A program made the position numbers and the translations under genes. Below, in pieces: positions 15,195-22,747 of a stretch of DNA of 64,000 nt; the stretch's first letter is position 1, and the number at the start of each line of letters is the position of its first letter. The notes beneath the pieces were generated by a model. That model was not told the DNA's origin and did no database searches. It saw only the letters and a program-made list of their open reading frames with translations. This stretch comes from Oscillospiraceae bacterium. GTDB taxonomy: Bacteria > Bacillota > Clostridia > Oscillospirales > Acutalibacteraceae. The stretch is taken from contig CACYHA010000006.1 in NCBI GenBank assembly GCA_902774035.1, positions 62,001 to 126,000 on the forward strand, in the 5' to 3' direction.

Positions 15195-17660
15195 ATGAAA
15201 CATTGCAAACGCTGTGCTTGTGTTCTGTTTTCGGCACTGATAGTTCTCCTGTCGGTGCCGTTTTCTTTTGGGACAGAAGCACTTTTGGACGAGGGGAGCT
15301 GCGGCGAAACGCTGCGGTGGGCGCTGAGCGAAACCGGCGTTCTGCGCATTTGGGGCACGGGAGAGATGGAAGACGTGCCCTGGCTGGATTATGCTGACGA
15401 GATATACGCTGTGGTGTTGGAGCCCGGCGTGACGAGCGTCTGCGCCGGGGCGTTCACTGCCTGTACCGTGCTGGAAACGGTGGACATCGCCGCGAGCGTG
15501 ACGTCGATCGTTCCCGACGCGCTGGAGGATTGCCCTGCGCTGACGGCGATCCGCGTTGACCCGGAGAACCCCTGCTTTTCGTGCGACGCGGCAGGCGCGT
15601 TGTTCAACAAAGAGAAAACGGAGCTTCTGCGCTATCCCGGCGGCAGGAGTCAAGGCAGCTATACCCTGCCGGACACGGTCATATCCATTGCGCCCCGCGC
15701 CTTTGAACCTGCGCCCGGTCTGCAAAGTCTGGTTCTCCCGCAGGGGCTGCAGCGACTTGGCGCCGACGCGTTAAAGGGCTGCTTCCGTCTGACGGCGCTG
15801 GAGGTTCCGGATTCCGTGGAAGCGCTCGGTCCGAACGCGATCGCGGACTGTGTTTCCCTGCAGTCGCTGCAGCTCGGCAGCGGTGTTTCCAGCATCGATC
15901 CCACGGCGCTGCCACGGTTTTCCGATTTGACCATCCTCACGGTCAGCGAAGAGAACGCGGCGTTTTCCGCGCAGGACAACATGCTGTTTGACAAGGCAAA
16001 AACGACCCTGCTGTTTTATCCTGCCGCACTGCCCGCAACGGTCTGCACGGTGCCGGACGGCGTGACAACGATCGACGCGGCCGCGTTTTCCGACAATTGC
16101 ACCCTGACAAAGCTGGTGCTGCCCGCTTCCCTGACAGAGATCGGCCGAACGGCTTTTGCGCGCTGCTATGCGCTGACGGAGCTTTGCAGCGCCGGTATGC
16201 AGACCGCGAGCGCCGCCTCCGGCTTTTTGCGCTTTGTGCCAGCCGAGGGCTATGACGCGGCGACGCTGCGTGCGCTCTATGCGCTGGTTCGCCGCTGGGA
16301 AAAGCGGGACGTTTTGCTGCTGGAGGACAGCGTGCTGTTTGACCGCCTTTCCGCCGTCACGGGGGAGGAGATCTCCGATTTTGAAGATTTCGACCGGCTC
16401 CGGGAGCTGGCACTGACGCAGGCGGAGCCGACGGACACGCCGCAGGGGCTGACCTTCCACGCCTATGCTGCCTCCGCGGAAGCGGACTACTGCGCCGGAC
16501 ACGGGCTGCCGCTGCAGCTCCACGACGTCAGCGTTTCCGTGCGCCGAACCGAGCCGACCTGCGAAACCGACGGAGCGGCCGTGCTTCGGTGTGCGACCTG
16601 TCCGCTGACCGAGACCCGGATCTTGCCCGCCCTCGGCCACGACTTCGACGATTGGACGGACAACGGCGAGACGCATATTCGCACTTGTTTCCGTTGCGGC
16701 GAGGAAGAAGAAGCAGCCCACGTCTGGGATGACGGCGAAATCGTTTCCACTGCGACATGCAAAACGCCGGGCAATGTGAAATACAACTGTACCCTCTGCG
16801 TTGCGACAAAGACAGAGCAGACTGCTTTGGATTCCTCCAACCACGCCGACTACGGGACGCACCTTGCGAACGCCGTTGCCGCAGGCTGCACAGAGCCGGG
16901 CTACACCGGCGACAGAGTTTGCAACGGCTGCGGGGCTGTGCTGGAAGAAGGCGAAGAAATCTCTGCCCTCGGCCACGACTTTGACGATTGGACGGACAAC
17001 GGCGAGACCCACATCCGCACGTGCTTCCGCTGCGGCGAGGAAGAAGAAGCCGCCCACGTCTGGGATGGCGGCGAAACCGTTTCCACTGCGACATGCAAAA
17101 CGCCGGGCAGCGTGAAATACAACTGTACACTTTGTGTTGCGACAAAGACGGAGCAAACGGAGAAGAATCCGGCGAACCACGCCGACTACGGGACGCACCT
17201 TGCGAACGCCGTTGCCGCTGGCTGCACGGAACCGGGCTACACCGGCAACACGGTTTGCGACGGCTGCGGGGCCGTGTTGGAAGCGGGCGAAGAACTCTCC
17301 GCTCTCGGCCACGACTTCGACGATTGGACGGACAACGGCGAAACGCATATTCGCACATGTTTCCGCTGCGGAGAGGAAGAAGAAGCAGCTCACGTCTGGG
17401 ATGACGGCGAAACCGTTTCCACTGCGACGTGCAAAACGCCGGGCAATGTGAAATACAATTGCACCCTCTGCGTTGCGACAAAGACAGAGCAGACTGCTTT
17501 GGATTCCTCAAACCACGCAGACTACGGAACACATATCGCGAACGCCGTTACCGCAGGCTGCACGGAACCGGGCTACACCGGCGACACAGTGTGTGACGGC
17601 TGCGGGGCTGTGCTGGAAGCGGGCGAAGAACTCGCTGCACTTGGCCACGACTTCCGGTGA
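15195..17660 (+). CDS. large secreted leucine-rich/CxxC-repeat surface protein, N-terminal part before frameshift
   Basis: This frame encodes 821 residues. A signal peptide (MKHCKRCACVLFSALIVLLS, cut near FSFG) is followed by about 300 residues of BspA-type leucine-rich repeats, with units such as TVISIAPRAFEPAPGLQSLV and GVTTIDAAAFSDNCTLTKLV. From about residue 480 it consists of a 112-residue unit rich in CxxC pairs (FRCGEEEEAAH, CTLCVATKTEQT, CDGCGAVLE). The frame closes with a TGA right after the fourth LGHDF because 17 bases of the repeat are missing relative to the other units; coding continues in another frame to 20339. The role is probably cell-surface binding or adhesion, inferred from BspA-like repeats. 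Confidence 0.85.
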   Translation: MKHCKRCACVLFSALIVLLSVPFSFGTEALLDEGSCGETLRWALSETGVLRIWGTGEMEDVPWLDYADEIYAVVLEPGVTSVCAGAFTACTVLETVDIAASVTSIVPDALEDCPALTAIRVDPENPCFSCDAAGALFNKEKTELLRYPGGRSQGSYTLPDTVISIAPRAFEPAPGLQSLVLPQGLQRLGADALKGCFRLTALEVPDSVEALGPNAIADCVSLQSLQLGSGVSSIDPTALPRFSDLTILTVSEENAAFSAQDNMLFDKAKTTLLFYPAALPATVCTVPDGVTTIDAAAFSDNCTLTKLVLPASLTEIGRTAFARCYALTELCSAGMQTASAASGFLRFVPAEGYDAATLRALYALVRRWEKRDVLLLEDSVLFDRLSAVTGEEISDFEDFDRLRELALTQAEPTDTPQGLTFHAYAASAEADYCAGHGLPLQLHDVSVSVRRTEPTCETDGAAVLRCATCPLTETRILPALGHDFDDWTDNGETHIRTCFRCGEEEEAAHVWDDGEIVSTATCKTPGNVKYNCTLCVATKTEQTALDSSNHADYGTHLANAVAAGCTEPGYTGDRVCNGCGAVLEEGEEISALGHDFDDWTDNGETHIRTCFRCGEEEEAAHVWDGGETVSTATCKTPGSVKYNCTLCVATKTEQTEKNPANHADYGTHLANAVAAGCTEPGYTGNTVCDGCGAVLEAGEELSALGHDFDDWTDNGETHIRTCFRCGEEEEAAHVWDDGETVSTATCKTPGNVKYNCTLCVATKTEQTALDSSNHADYGTHIANAVTAGCTEPGYTGDTVCDGCGAVLEAGEELAALGHDFR

Positions 17661-20085
17661 AACCCACATCCGCACGTGCTTCCGCTGCGGCGAGGAAGAA
17701 GAAGCCGCACACGGCTGGGACGGCGGCGAAATCGTTTCCACTGCGACGTGCAAAACACCGGGCAGCGTGAAATACAATTGTACCCTCTGTGTTGCGACTA
17801 AAACAGAGCAAACGGAGAAGAACCCGGCGAACCACGCCGATTATGGCACGCGCCTTGCGAACGCCGTTGCCGCGGTCTGCACGGAACCCGGTTACACCGG
17901 CGACACGGTTTGCGACGGCTGCGGCGCCGTGCTGGAAGCAGGCGAAGAGCTCGCTGCACTTGGCCACGACTTTGACGACTGGACGGACAACGGCGAGACC
18001 CACATCCGCACGTGTTTCCGCTGCAGCGAGGAAGAAGAAGCCGCCCACATTTGGGGTGACGGCGAGGTGTTGACCGTCGCGACATGCAAAACGCCGGGCT
18101 GTGTGAAATACAATTGCACCCTCTGCGTTGCGACAAAGACGGAGCAAACAGAGAAAAATTCGGCGAACCATGCCGATTACGGGACGCACCTTGCGAACGC
18201 CGTTGCTGCTGGCTGCACGGAACCCGGTTACACCGGCGACACGGTTTGCGACGGCTGCGGCGCCGTGCTGGAAGAAGGCGAGGCGATCTCTGCCCTCGGT
18301 CACGACTTTGACGACTGGACAGACAACGGCGAAACCCACATCCGCACCTGTTTCCGCTGTGGCGAGGAAGAAGAAGCCGCCCACGTCTGGGACGGCGGAG
18401 AAACCGTTTCCGTTGCGACGTGTAAAACGCCGGGCAGTGTGAAATACAATTGTACACTTTGCGTTGCGACAAAGACAGAGCAGACAGCTTTGGACTCCTC
18501 CAACCACGCTGACTATGGCACGCGCCTTGCAAACGCTGTTACTGCTGGCTGCACGGAACCTGGCTACACCGGCGACACGGTGTGCGACGGCTGCGGGGCT
18601 GTGCTGGAAGCGGGCGAAGAACTCTCCGCCCTCGGCCACGACTTCGACGATTGGACGGACAACGGCGAGACGCATATTCGCACCTGCTTCCGCTGCGGCG
18701 AGGAAGAAGAAGCCGCCCACATCTGGGACGGCGGCGAAACCGTCTTTGTTGCGACGTGCAAAACGCCGGGCAGTGTGAAATACAACTGCACCCTCTGTGT
18801 TGCGACCAAAACGGAACAGACAGCTTTGGATTCCTCCAACCACGCAGACTACGGAACACATATCGCGAACGCCGTTACCGCAGGCTGCACGGAACCGGGC
18901 TACACCGGCGACACGGTTTGCGACGGCTGCGGCGCCGTGCTGGAAGCAGGCGAGGCGATCTCTGCCCTCGGTCACGACTTCGACGACTGGACGGACAACG
19001 GCGAAACGCACCTGCGCACATGCTTCCGCTGCGGCTGCGAAGAAGAAGCCGCCCACGTTTGGAATGACGGTGAAATCGTTTCCGTCGCGACATGTAAAAC
19101 GCCGGGCAATGTGAAATACAACTGCACCCTTTGCGTTGCGACAAAGACGGAGCAAACAGAGAAAAATTCGGCGAACCACGCCGACTACGGGACGCGCCTT
19201 ACAAACGCTGTTGCTGCTGGCTGCACGGAACCGGGCTACACCGGCGACACAGTGTGTGACGGCTGCGGGGCTGTGCTGGAAGCGGGCGAAGAACTCGCTG
19301 CACTTGGCCACGACTTCATTGGACGGACAACGGCGAAACGCACATCCGCACGTGCTTCCGCTGCGGCGAGGAAGAAGAAGTAGCCCACGTCTGGGGTGAC
19401 GGAAAAATCGTTTCCGTCGCGACGTGCAAGGAACCGGGTACGGTGCGATACACATGTTCCGCTTGCGGTGCGGAGAAAACGGAGCAGACGGAGAAAAACC
19501 TTGCAAACCATGCAAACTACGGGACGCATATCGCGAACATCTCTGCGGCAGACTGTACCGCAAGCGGCTATACCGGAGACACGATCTGCGACGGCTGCGG
19601 CGCGATCCTCGCATACGGTGAATCGACTGCAGCGCTCGGTCACAACTTCGGCGGCTGGGAGAGCAGCGGTGAGACGCACATCCGCACCTGCACCCGCTGC
19701 GGCGGGGAAGTAGCGGCAGCCCACGTCTGGGACGGCGGCGAGATCGTTTCCGTCGCGACGTGCAGGGAGGTGGGAACCGTGAAACACGCCTGTTTGGTCT
19801 GCGGCGGGGAGAAGGTTCGAACGACGGAAAAGGATCCTGCCAACCACGCCGATTACGGCACACACCTTGCAAACGAGATCCCGGCAGGCTGCACCACAAG
19901 CGGCTACTCCGGGTTCGTGATCTGCGACGGCTGCGGGCAAGCGCTGGAATCCGGCCATGGAATCGCCGCCCTCGGACACGCTTTCGGTGATTGGACGGAA
20001 CACGGCGACGTCCACGAGCGCATCTGTGCCCGCTGCGGCAAAACGGAGACTGCCGCCCACAGGTTCGGGCCTTTGACCGATATTG
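16635..20085 (+). repeat. tandem array of 336-bp coding repeats
   Basis: Units begin with the LGHDF codons at 16635, 16971, 17307, 17643, 17962, 18298, 18634, 18970, 19306, 19638 and 19974. All steps are exactly 336 bases except two: 319 (17643 to 17962) and 332 (19306 to 19638), which are the two frameshift sites. The first nine units are nearly identical in DNA, while those from 19638 on are clearly diverged. Each 112-residue unit contains three subunits of the same small CxxCG module found in the protein at 53808-56453. Confidence 0.9.
17656..19383 (+). pseudogene. middle section of the frameshifted repeat protein
   Basis: After the first lesion the repeat coding continues in a new frame from about 17657 (GETHIRTCFRCGEEEEAAH) through five more 112-residue units. 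It has no start codon or ribosome binding site of its own in the repeat frame; the open frame reaches back to 17473 only as out-of-frame sequence. At 19318 four bases of the unit are missing after LGHDF and this frame runs into a stop at 19383. If both lesions are sequencing or assembly errors, this is simply the middle of one protein of roughly 1,700 residues. Confidence 0.75.
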
Positions 20086-20339
20086 TTCCCGCGACCTGCA
20101 CCGCTGAGGGCAGCGCCCGGGCGGAATGCACTGTCTGCGGCGCGGTACGTGAGCAGACCCTTTCCAAAGCTGCGCATTCCGACAGCAACGACGACGGTGT
20201 GTGCGACCAATGCGGCGCGGCGCTGCGCCCGGCAGAAAACAGCGGGTGTCCCTACTGCGGCAAAACGCATGACGGCATCTTCGGCTGGCTGGTTCGTCTG
20301 GTGCATCGCATCTTATTCTCCCTTTTTGGAGCAAAATAA
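19320..20339 (+). CDS. C-terminal section of the frameshifted repeat protein, with terminal CxYCG motif
   Basis: From about 19320 the third frame carries the rest of the ninth unit, two diverged units and the protein end. A start codon exists only at 19443 (GTG, without a good ribosome binding site), so this part is unlikely to be made separately. Near the end are a calcium-loop-like stretch DSNDDGVCDQCG and the terminal block CPYCGKTHDGIFGWLVRLVH, followed by a short hydrophobic helix and a basic end. This type of ending recurs on clostridial surface proteins and may be an anchoring or sorting signal; that is an inference. Confidence 0.7.
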   Translation, partial: WTDNGETHIRTCFRCGEEEEVAHVWGDGKIVSVATCKEPGTVRYTCSACGAEKTEQTEKNLANHANYGTHIANISAADCTASGYTGDTICDGCGAILAYGESTAALGHNFGGWESSGETHIRTCTRCGGEVAAAHVWDGGEIVSVATCREVGTVKHACLVCGGEKVRTTEKDPANHADYGTHLANEIPAGCTTSGYSGFVICDGCGQALESGHGIAALGHAFGDWTEHGDVHERICARCGKTETAAHRFGPLTDIVPATCTAEGSARAECTVCGAVREQTLSKAAHSDSNDDGVCDQCGAALRPAENSGCPYCGKTHDGIFGWLVRLVHRILFSLFGAK

Positions 20340-20361
20340 TTTGCTTTTTCAAAAATCGGTA

Positions 20362-20390
20362 TTGATTTTTTCCTGAAAACGGTTTAATAT
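20362..20390 (+). promoter_or_regulatory. sigma-A promoter of the semialdehyde dehydrogenase gene
   Basis: TTGATT at 20362-20367, 17 bases, and TAATAT at 20385-20390. The ATG follows 34 bases downstream of the -10 element. Confidence 0.75.
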
Positions 20391-20394
20391 AAAT

Positions 20395-20409
20395 AAGATA
20401 TCATATCTT
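20395..20409 (+). promoter_or_regulatory. 15-bp palindrome at the expected transcription start
   Basis: AAGATAT-C-ATATCTT is a perfect palindrome centred on 20402. It lies just behind the -10 element and in front of the AAAGGAG site, where a repressor would block transcription. No regulator gene is nearby. Confidence 0.55.
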
Positions 20410-20424
20410 AAAGGAGTTGTAATC

Positions 20425-21948
20425 ATGGCAGAAATCAAACAACTGAAATATTTTTCCGACGGGGAATGGCGCACCTCCAAGACCGAGAAGTACATGGACG
20501 TGTACAACCCCAGCACCGGCGAAGTGATCGCCAGGACGCCCTGCTGCACGCAGGAGGAAGTCGAAGGAGCCATCGCTGCCGCGAAGGCCGCTTTCCCCGC
20601 CTGGTCCAACACCCCGGTCATGAAGCGTGTGCAGGTGCTCTATAAGTTCCGCGAGCTGCTGATCGAGCACATGGACGAGCTGACCAAGCTCTGCGCGCTG
20701 GAGCACGGCAAGGTCCTCTCCGAAGCGAAGGGCGATATTCTCAAGGTCAAGGAGCCGCTGGAGCTGGCGCTTTCCGCTCCGTCGCTGACCCTCGGCGACG
20801 CCATGCGCGACACCTCCGCCGGTTATGACACCACCCTTTACTACGAACCCGTCGGCGTGTTTGCCGGCATCGTTCCGTTCAACTTCCCGGGCATGATCCC
20901 CATGGGCTGGATGACGCCCTGCTGCATCGCTGCCGGCAACACCATCGTTTTGAAGCTGGCCTCCATGACCCCGATGACCGCCATGCGTCTTTGCGAACTG
21001 CTGGTGGAAGCGGGTCTGCCGAAGGGCGTTGTGAACCTTGTCACCTGTTCCCGCGTGGAGGCGGACATTTTCCTGAAGCATCCCGATGTGCGCGGCATCA
21101 CCTTTGTCGGTTCCACCAAGGTCGGTCTGCACGTCTATTCCACCGCTGCCGCCAACGGCAAGCGCGTGCAGTGCCTGTGCGAAGCGAAGAACCACGCCCT
21201 TGTGCTGGAGGACGCTGCGCTGGAGCGTTCCGCCCGCGGCATCATCAACTCCTCCTTCGGCTGCGCCGGTGAGCGCTGCATGGCGCTGCCCGTGGTCGTT
21301 GCCCAGGAATCCATCGCCGACAAGCTCGTCGCCCTCATCAAGCAATACGCGAGTGAGCTGAAGGTCGGCCCGGCCTATCTGCCGGAAAGCCAGCTCGGCC
21401 CCGTGGTCTCCGCAAAACACAGGGAATCCGTCCTCGGCTGGATCAACAAGGGGCTCGAAGAGGGCGCGACCATGGTGCTCGACGGCCGCGACGTCAAGGT
21501 GGAAGGCTATGAGAACGGCTTCTACATCGGCCCGACGATCCTTGATAATGTGACCGAAGACATGACCGTCGGCACCCAGGAGATCTTTGGTCCCGTGCTT
21601 TGCATCAAGCGCGTCAAGACCTTTGAAGAAGGTCTCGCTCTGATGAACCGCAACCCGTTTGCCAACGGCTCCGTGATCTTCACCCAGAGCGGCTACTATG
21701 CCCGCGAGTTCACCAAGCGCACCGACGGCGGCATGACCGGCGTCAATGTGGGCATCCCCGTGCCTGTGGGCGTGTTCCCGTTCACCGGCCACAAGAAGTC
21801 CTTCTTCGGCGATCTGCACTGTCTGGGCAAGGACGCCTTCCGCTTCTTCACCGAGACCAAGGCCGTCACCGTGCGCTGGTTCGACGAAGAAGAAAAGAAA
21901 GCCACAAACGTGGATACCTGGGACGGTTCCGTCGGCGGCGGCGTGTGA
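20425..21948 (+). CDS. mmsA: CoA-acylating methylmalonate-semialdehyde dehydrogenase
   Basis: An aldehyde dehydrogenase of 507 residues. Features of the methylmalonate-semialdehyde subgroup (MmsA/IolA) are the catalytic Cys285 in FGCAGERCMA, the AKNHALVLEDA segment that lacks the general-base glutamate of ordinary aldehyde dehydrogenases, and GMTGVNVGIPVPVGVFPFTG near the C-terminus. The enzyme turns malonate or methylmalonate semialdehyde, NAD+ and CoA into acetyl- or propionyl-CoA. No inositol, valine or beta-alanine catabolism genes accompany it, so the pathway here is unknown. It has its own promoter with a palindrome at the start site, and a terminator at 21985-22016. Confidence 0.9.
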   Translation: MAEIKQLKYFSDGEWRTSKTEKYMDVYNPSTGEVIARTPCCTQEEVEGAIAAAKAAFPAWSNTPVMKRVQVLYKFRELLIEHMDELTKLCALEHGKVLSEAKGDILKVKEPLELALSAPSLTLGDAMRDTSAGYDTTLYYEPVGVFAGIVPFNFPGMIPMGWMTPCCIAAGNTIVLKLASMTPMTAMRLCELLVEAGLPKGVVNLVTCSRVEADIFLKHPDVRGITFVGSTKVGLHVYSTAAANGKRVQCLCEAKNHALVLEDAALERSARGIINSSFGCAGERCMALPVVVAQESIADKLVALIKQYASELKVGPAYLPESQLGPVVSAKHRESVLGWINKGLEEGATMVLDGRDVKVEGYENGFYIGPTILDNVTEDMTVGTQEIFGPVLCIKRVKTFEEGLALMNRNPFANGSVIFTQSGYYAREFTKRTDGGMTGVNVGIPVPVGVFPFTGHKKSFFGDLHCLGKDAFRFFTETKAVTVRWFDEEEKKATNVDTWDGSVGGGV

Positions 21949-21949
21949 T

Positions 21950-21984
21950 TTTAGATGGTAGATATTAGAAATTAGATGTTAGAT
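21950..21984. repeat. short-period degenerate TTAGAT tract
   Basis: About five imperfect copies of a 6-8 base unit (TTAGATG, TAGATAT, TTAGAAA and similar) fill the space between the mmsA stop codon and its terminator hairpin. It is one of three such tracts in the window. Confidence 0.65.
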
Positions 21985-22016
21985 AGCCGCAGCAGGTCTG
22001 CTGCGGCTGGTTTTTT
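21985..22016 (+). terminator. intrinsic terminator after mmsA
   Basis: A 10-bp perfect stem (AGCCGCAGCA with TGCTGCGGCT), a 4-base loop and, after two G, six T. It lies only four bases before the AAGGA site of mtnN, so it either fully separates the genes or limits read-through into mtnN. Confidence 0.92.
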
Positions 22017-22033
22017 CAGAAAGGATGATAAAA

Positions 22034-22726
22034 ATGAGCAAAACGATCGGTATTCTTTTTGCGGACGGGATGGAATATCTGCCCTTCCTCAACATTGCGA
22101 AGGAATACGGCGGCGCCGAACAGCTCCGCCGCGGCAACCGCTCGATCAGCTTCGCGCTTCCCTGCAAAAGCGGCAGCGTGACGCTCATCGGCGTTCAGTG
22201 CGGCATCGGCAAGGTCTGCGCCGGTTCCGCCGCTGCGTTTCTGATCGCCGACGACAAGGTGGACTGCATCTTTAACGCAGGGCTTTCCGGCGCGATCTCC
22301 GGCGTGCGCCGGGGCGACATCGTGGCCGGCGACAGCTTTGTGGAATGCGACTTCGATCTGACCCCTCTGGGACTTGCCCTCGGCGAAAAGAGCGACGGCG
22401 TACCCTATATCTATGAGGCCGACCCGGCGCTGCTGGCGCTGGCAAAGGCGGACGACGTGACGGTCGGCCGCCTCGGCACCGGCGATCTGTTCCTGACCGA
22501 CCCGGCGCGCAAGGCGCTGTATAAAGAAACCTTTGGTCTGACGGCCTTCGACATGGAGACCGCCGCCATCGCCGGCGTGTGCCTGCGCTGCAGCGTTCCG
22601 TTTTTGTCGCTGCGTCAGATCAGCGACGACGCCGACGATGCTTCCGGCGAAGCCTATCGTGAAATGAACGACCGCGCGGAGGATCATTTGGTGCGCCGGC
22701 TGCTGGCCGTTGCCGAAAAGCTTTGA
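22034..22726 (+). CDS. mtnN: 5'-methylthioadenosine/S-adenosylhomocysteine nucleosidase family protein
   Basis: A 230-residue nucleosidase that splits adenine from methylthioadenosine or S-adenosylhomocysteine. Signature stretches are FNAGLSGAISG, the GTGDLFLTD motif, FDMETAAIAGVC (Met-Glu contacts to ribose) and LRQISDDAD, whose Asp protonates the adenine. The ATG at 22034 is chosen because an upstream in-frame ATG at 22025 overlaps the AAGGA site. Paralogue B starts 21 bases after the stop and is probably co-transcribed. No own promoter was found between the mmsA terminator and the start, so expression must come from read-through or an unseen promoter. Confidence 0.9.
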   Translation: MSKTIGILFADGMEYLPFLNIAKEYGGAEQLRRGNRSISFALPCKSGSVTLIGVQCGIGKVCAGSAAAFLIADDKVDCIFNAGLSGAISGVRRGDIVAGDSFVECDFDLTPLGLALGEKSDGVPYIYEADPALLALAKADDVTVGRLGTGDLFLTDPARKALYKETFGLTAFDMETAAIAGVCLRCSVPFLSLRQISDDADDASGEAYREMNDRAEDHLVRRLLAVAEKL

Positions 22727-22747
22727 AAAACCTGAGGGGAGAACGAG

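Noticed and set aside
16635..20085. The regular repeats were considered as a CRISPR array.
   Set aside because: The unit is 336 bases, coding and continuous, with no short repeat-spacer alternation and no cas gene nearby.
15771..20352. Long minus-strand frames over the tandem repeat gene.
   Set aside because: The 336-base period is a multiple of three, so any accidentally open antisense frame repeats too; the products are Arg/Ser/Cys rich without domains.
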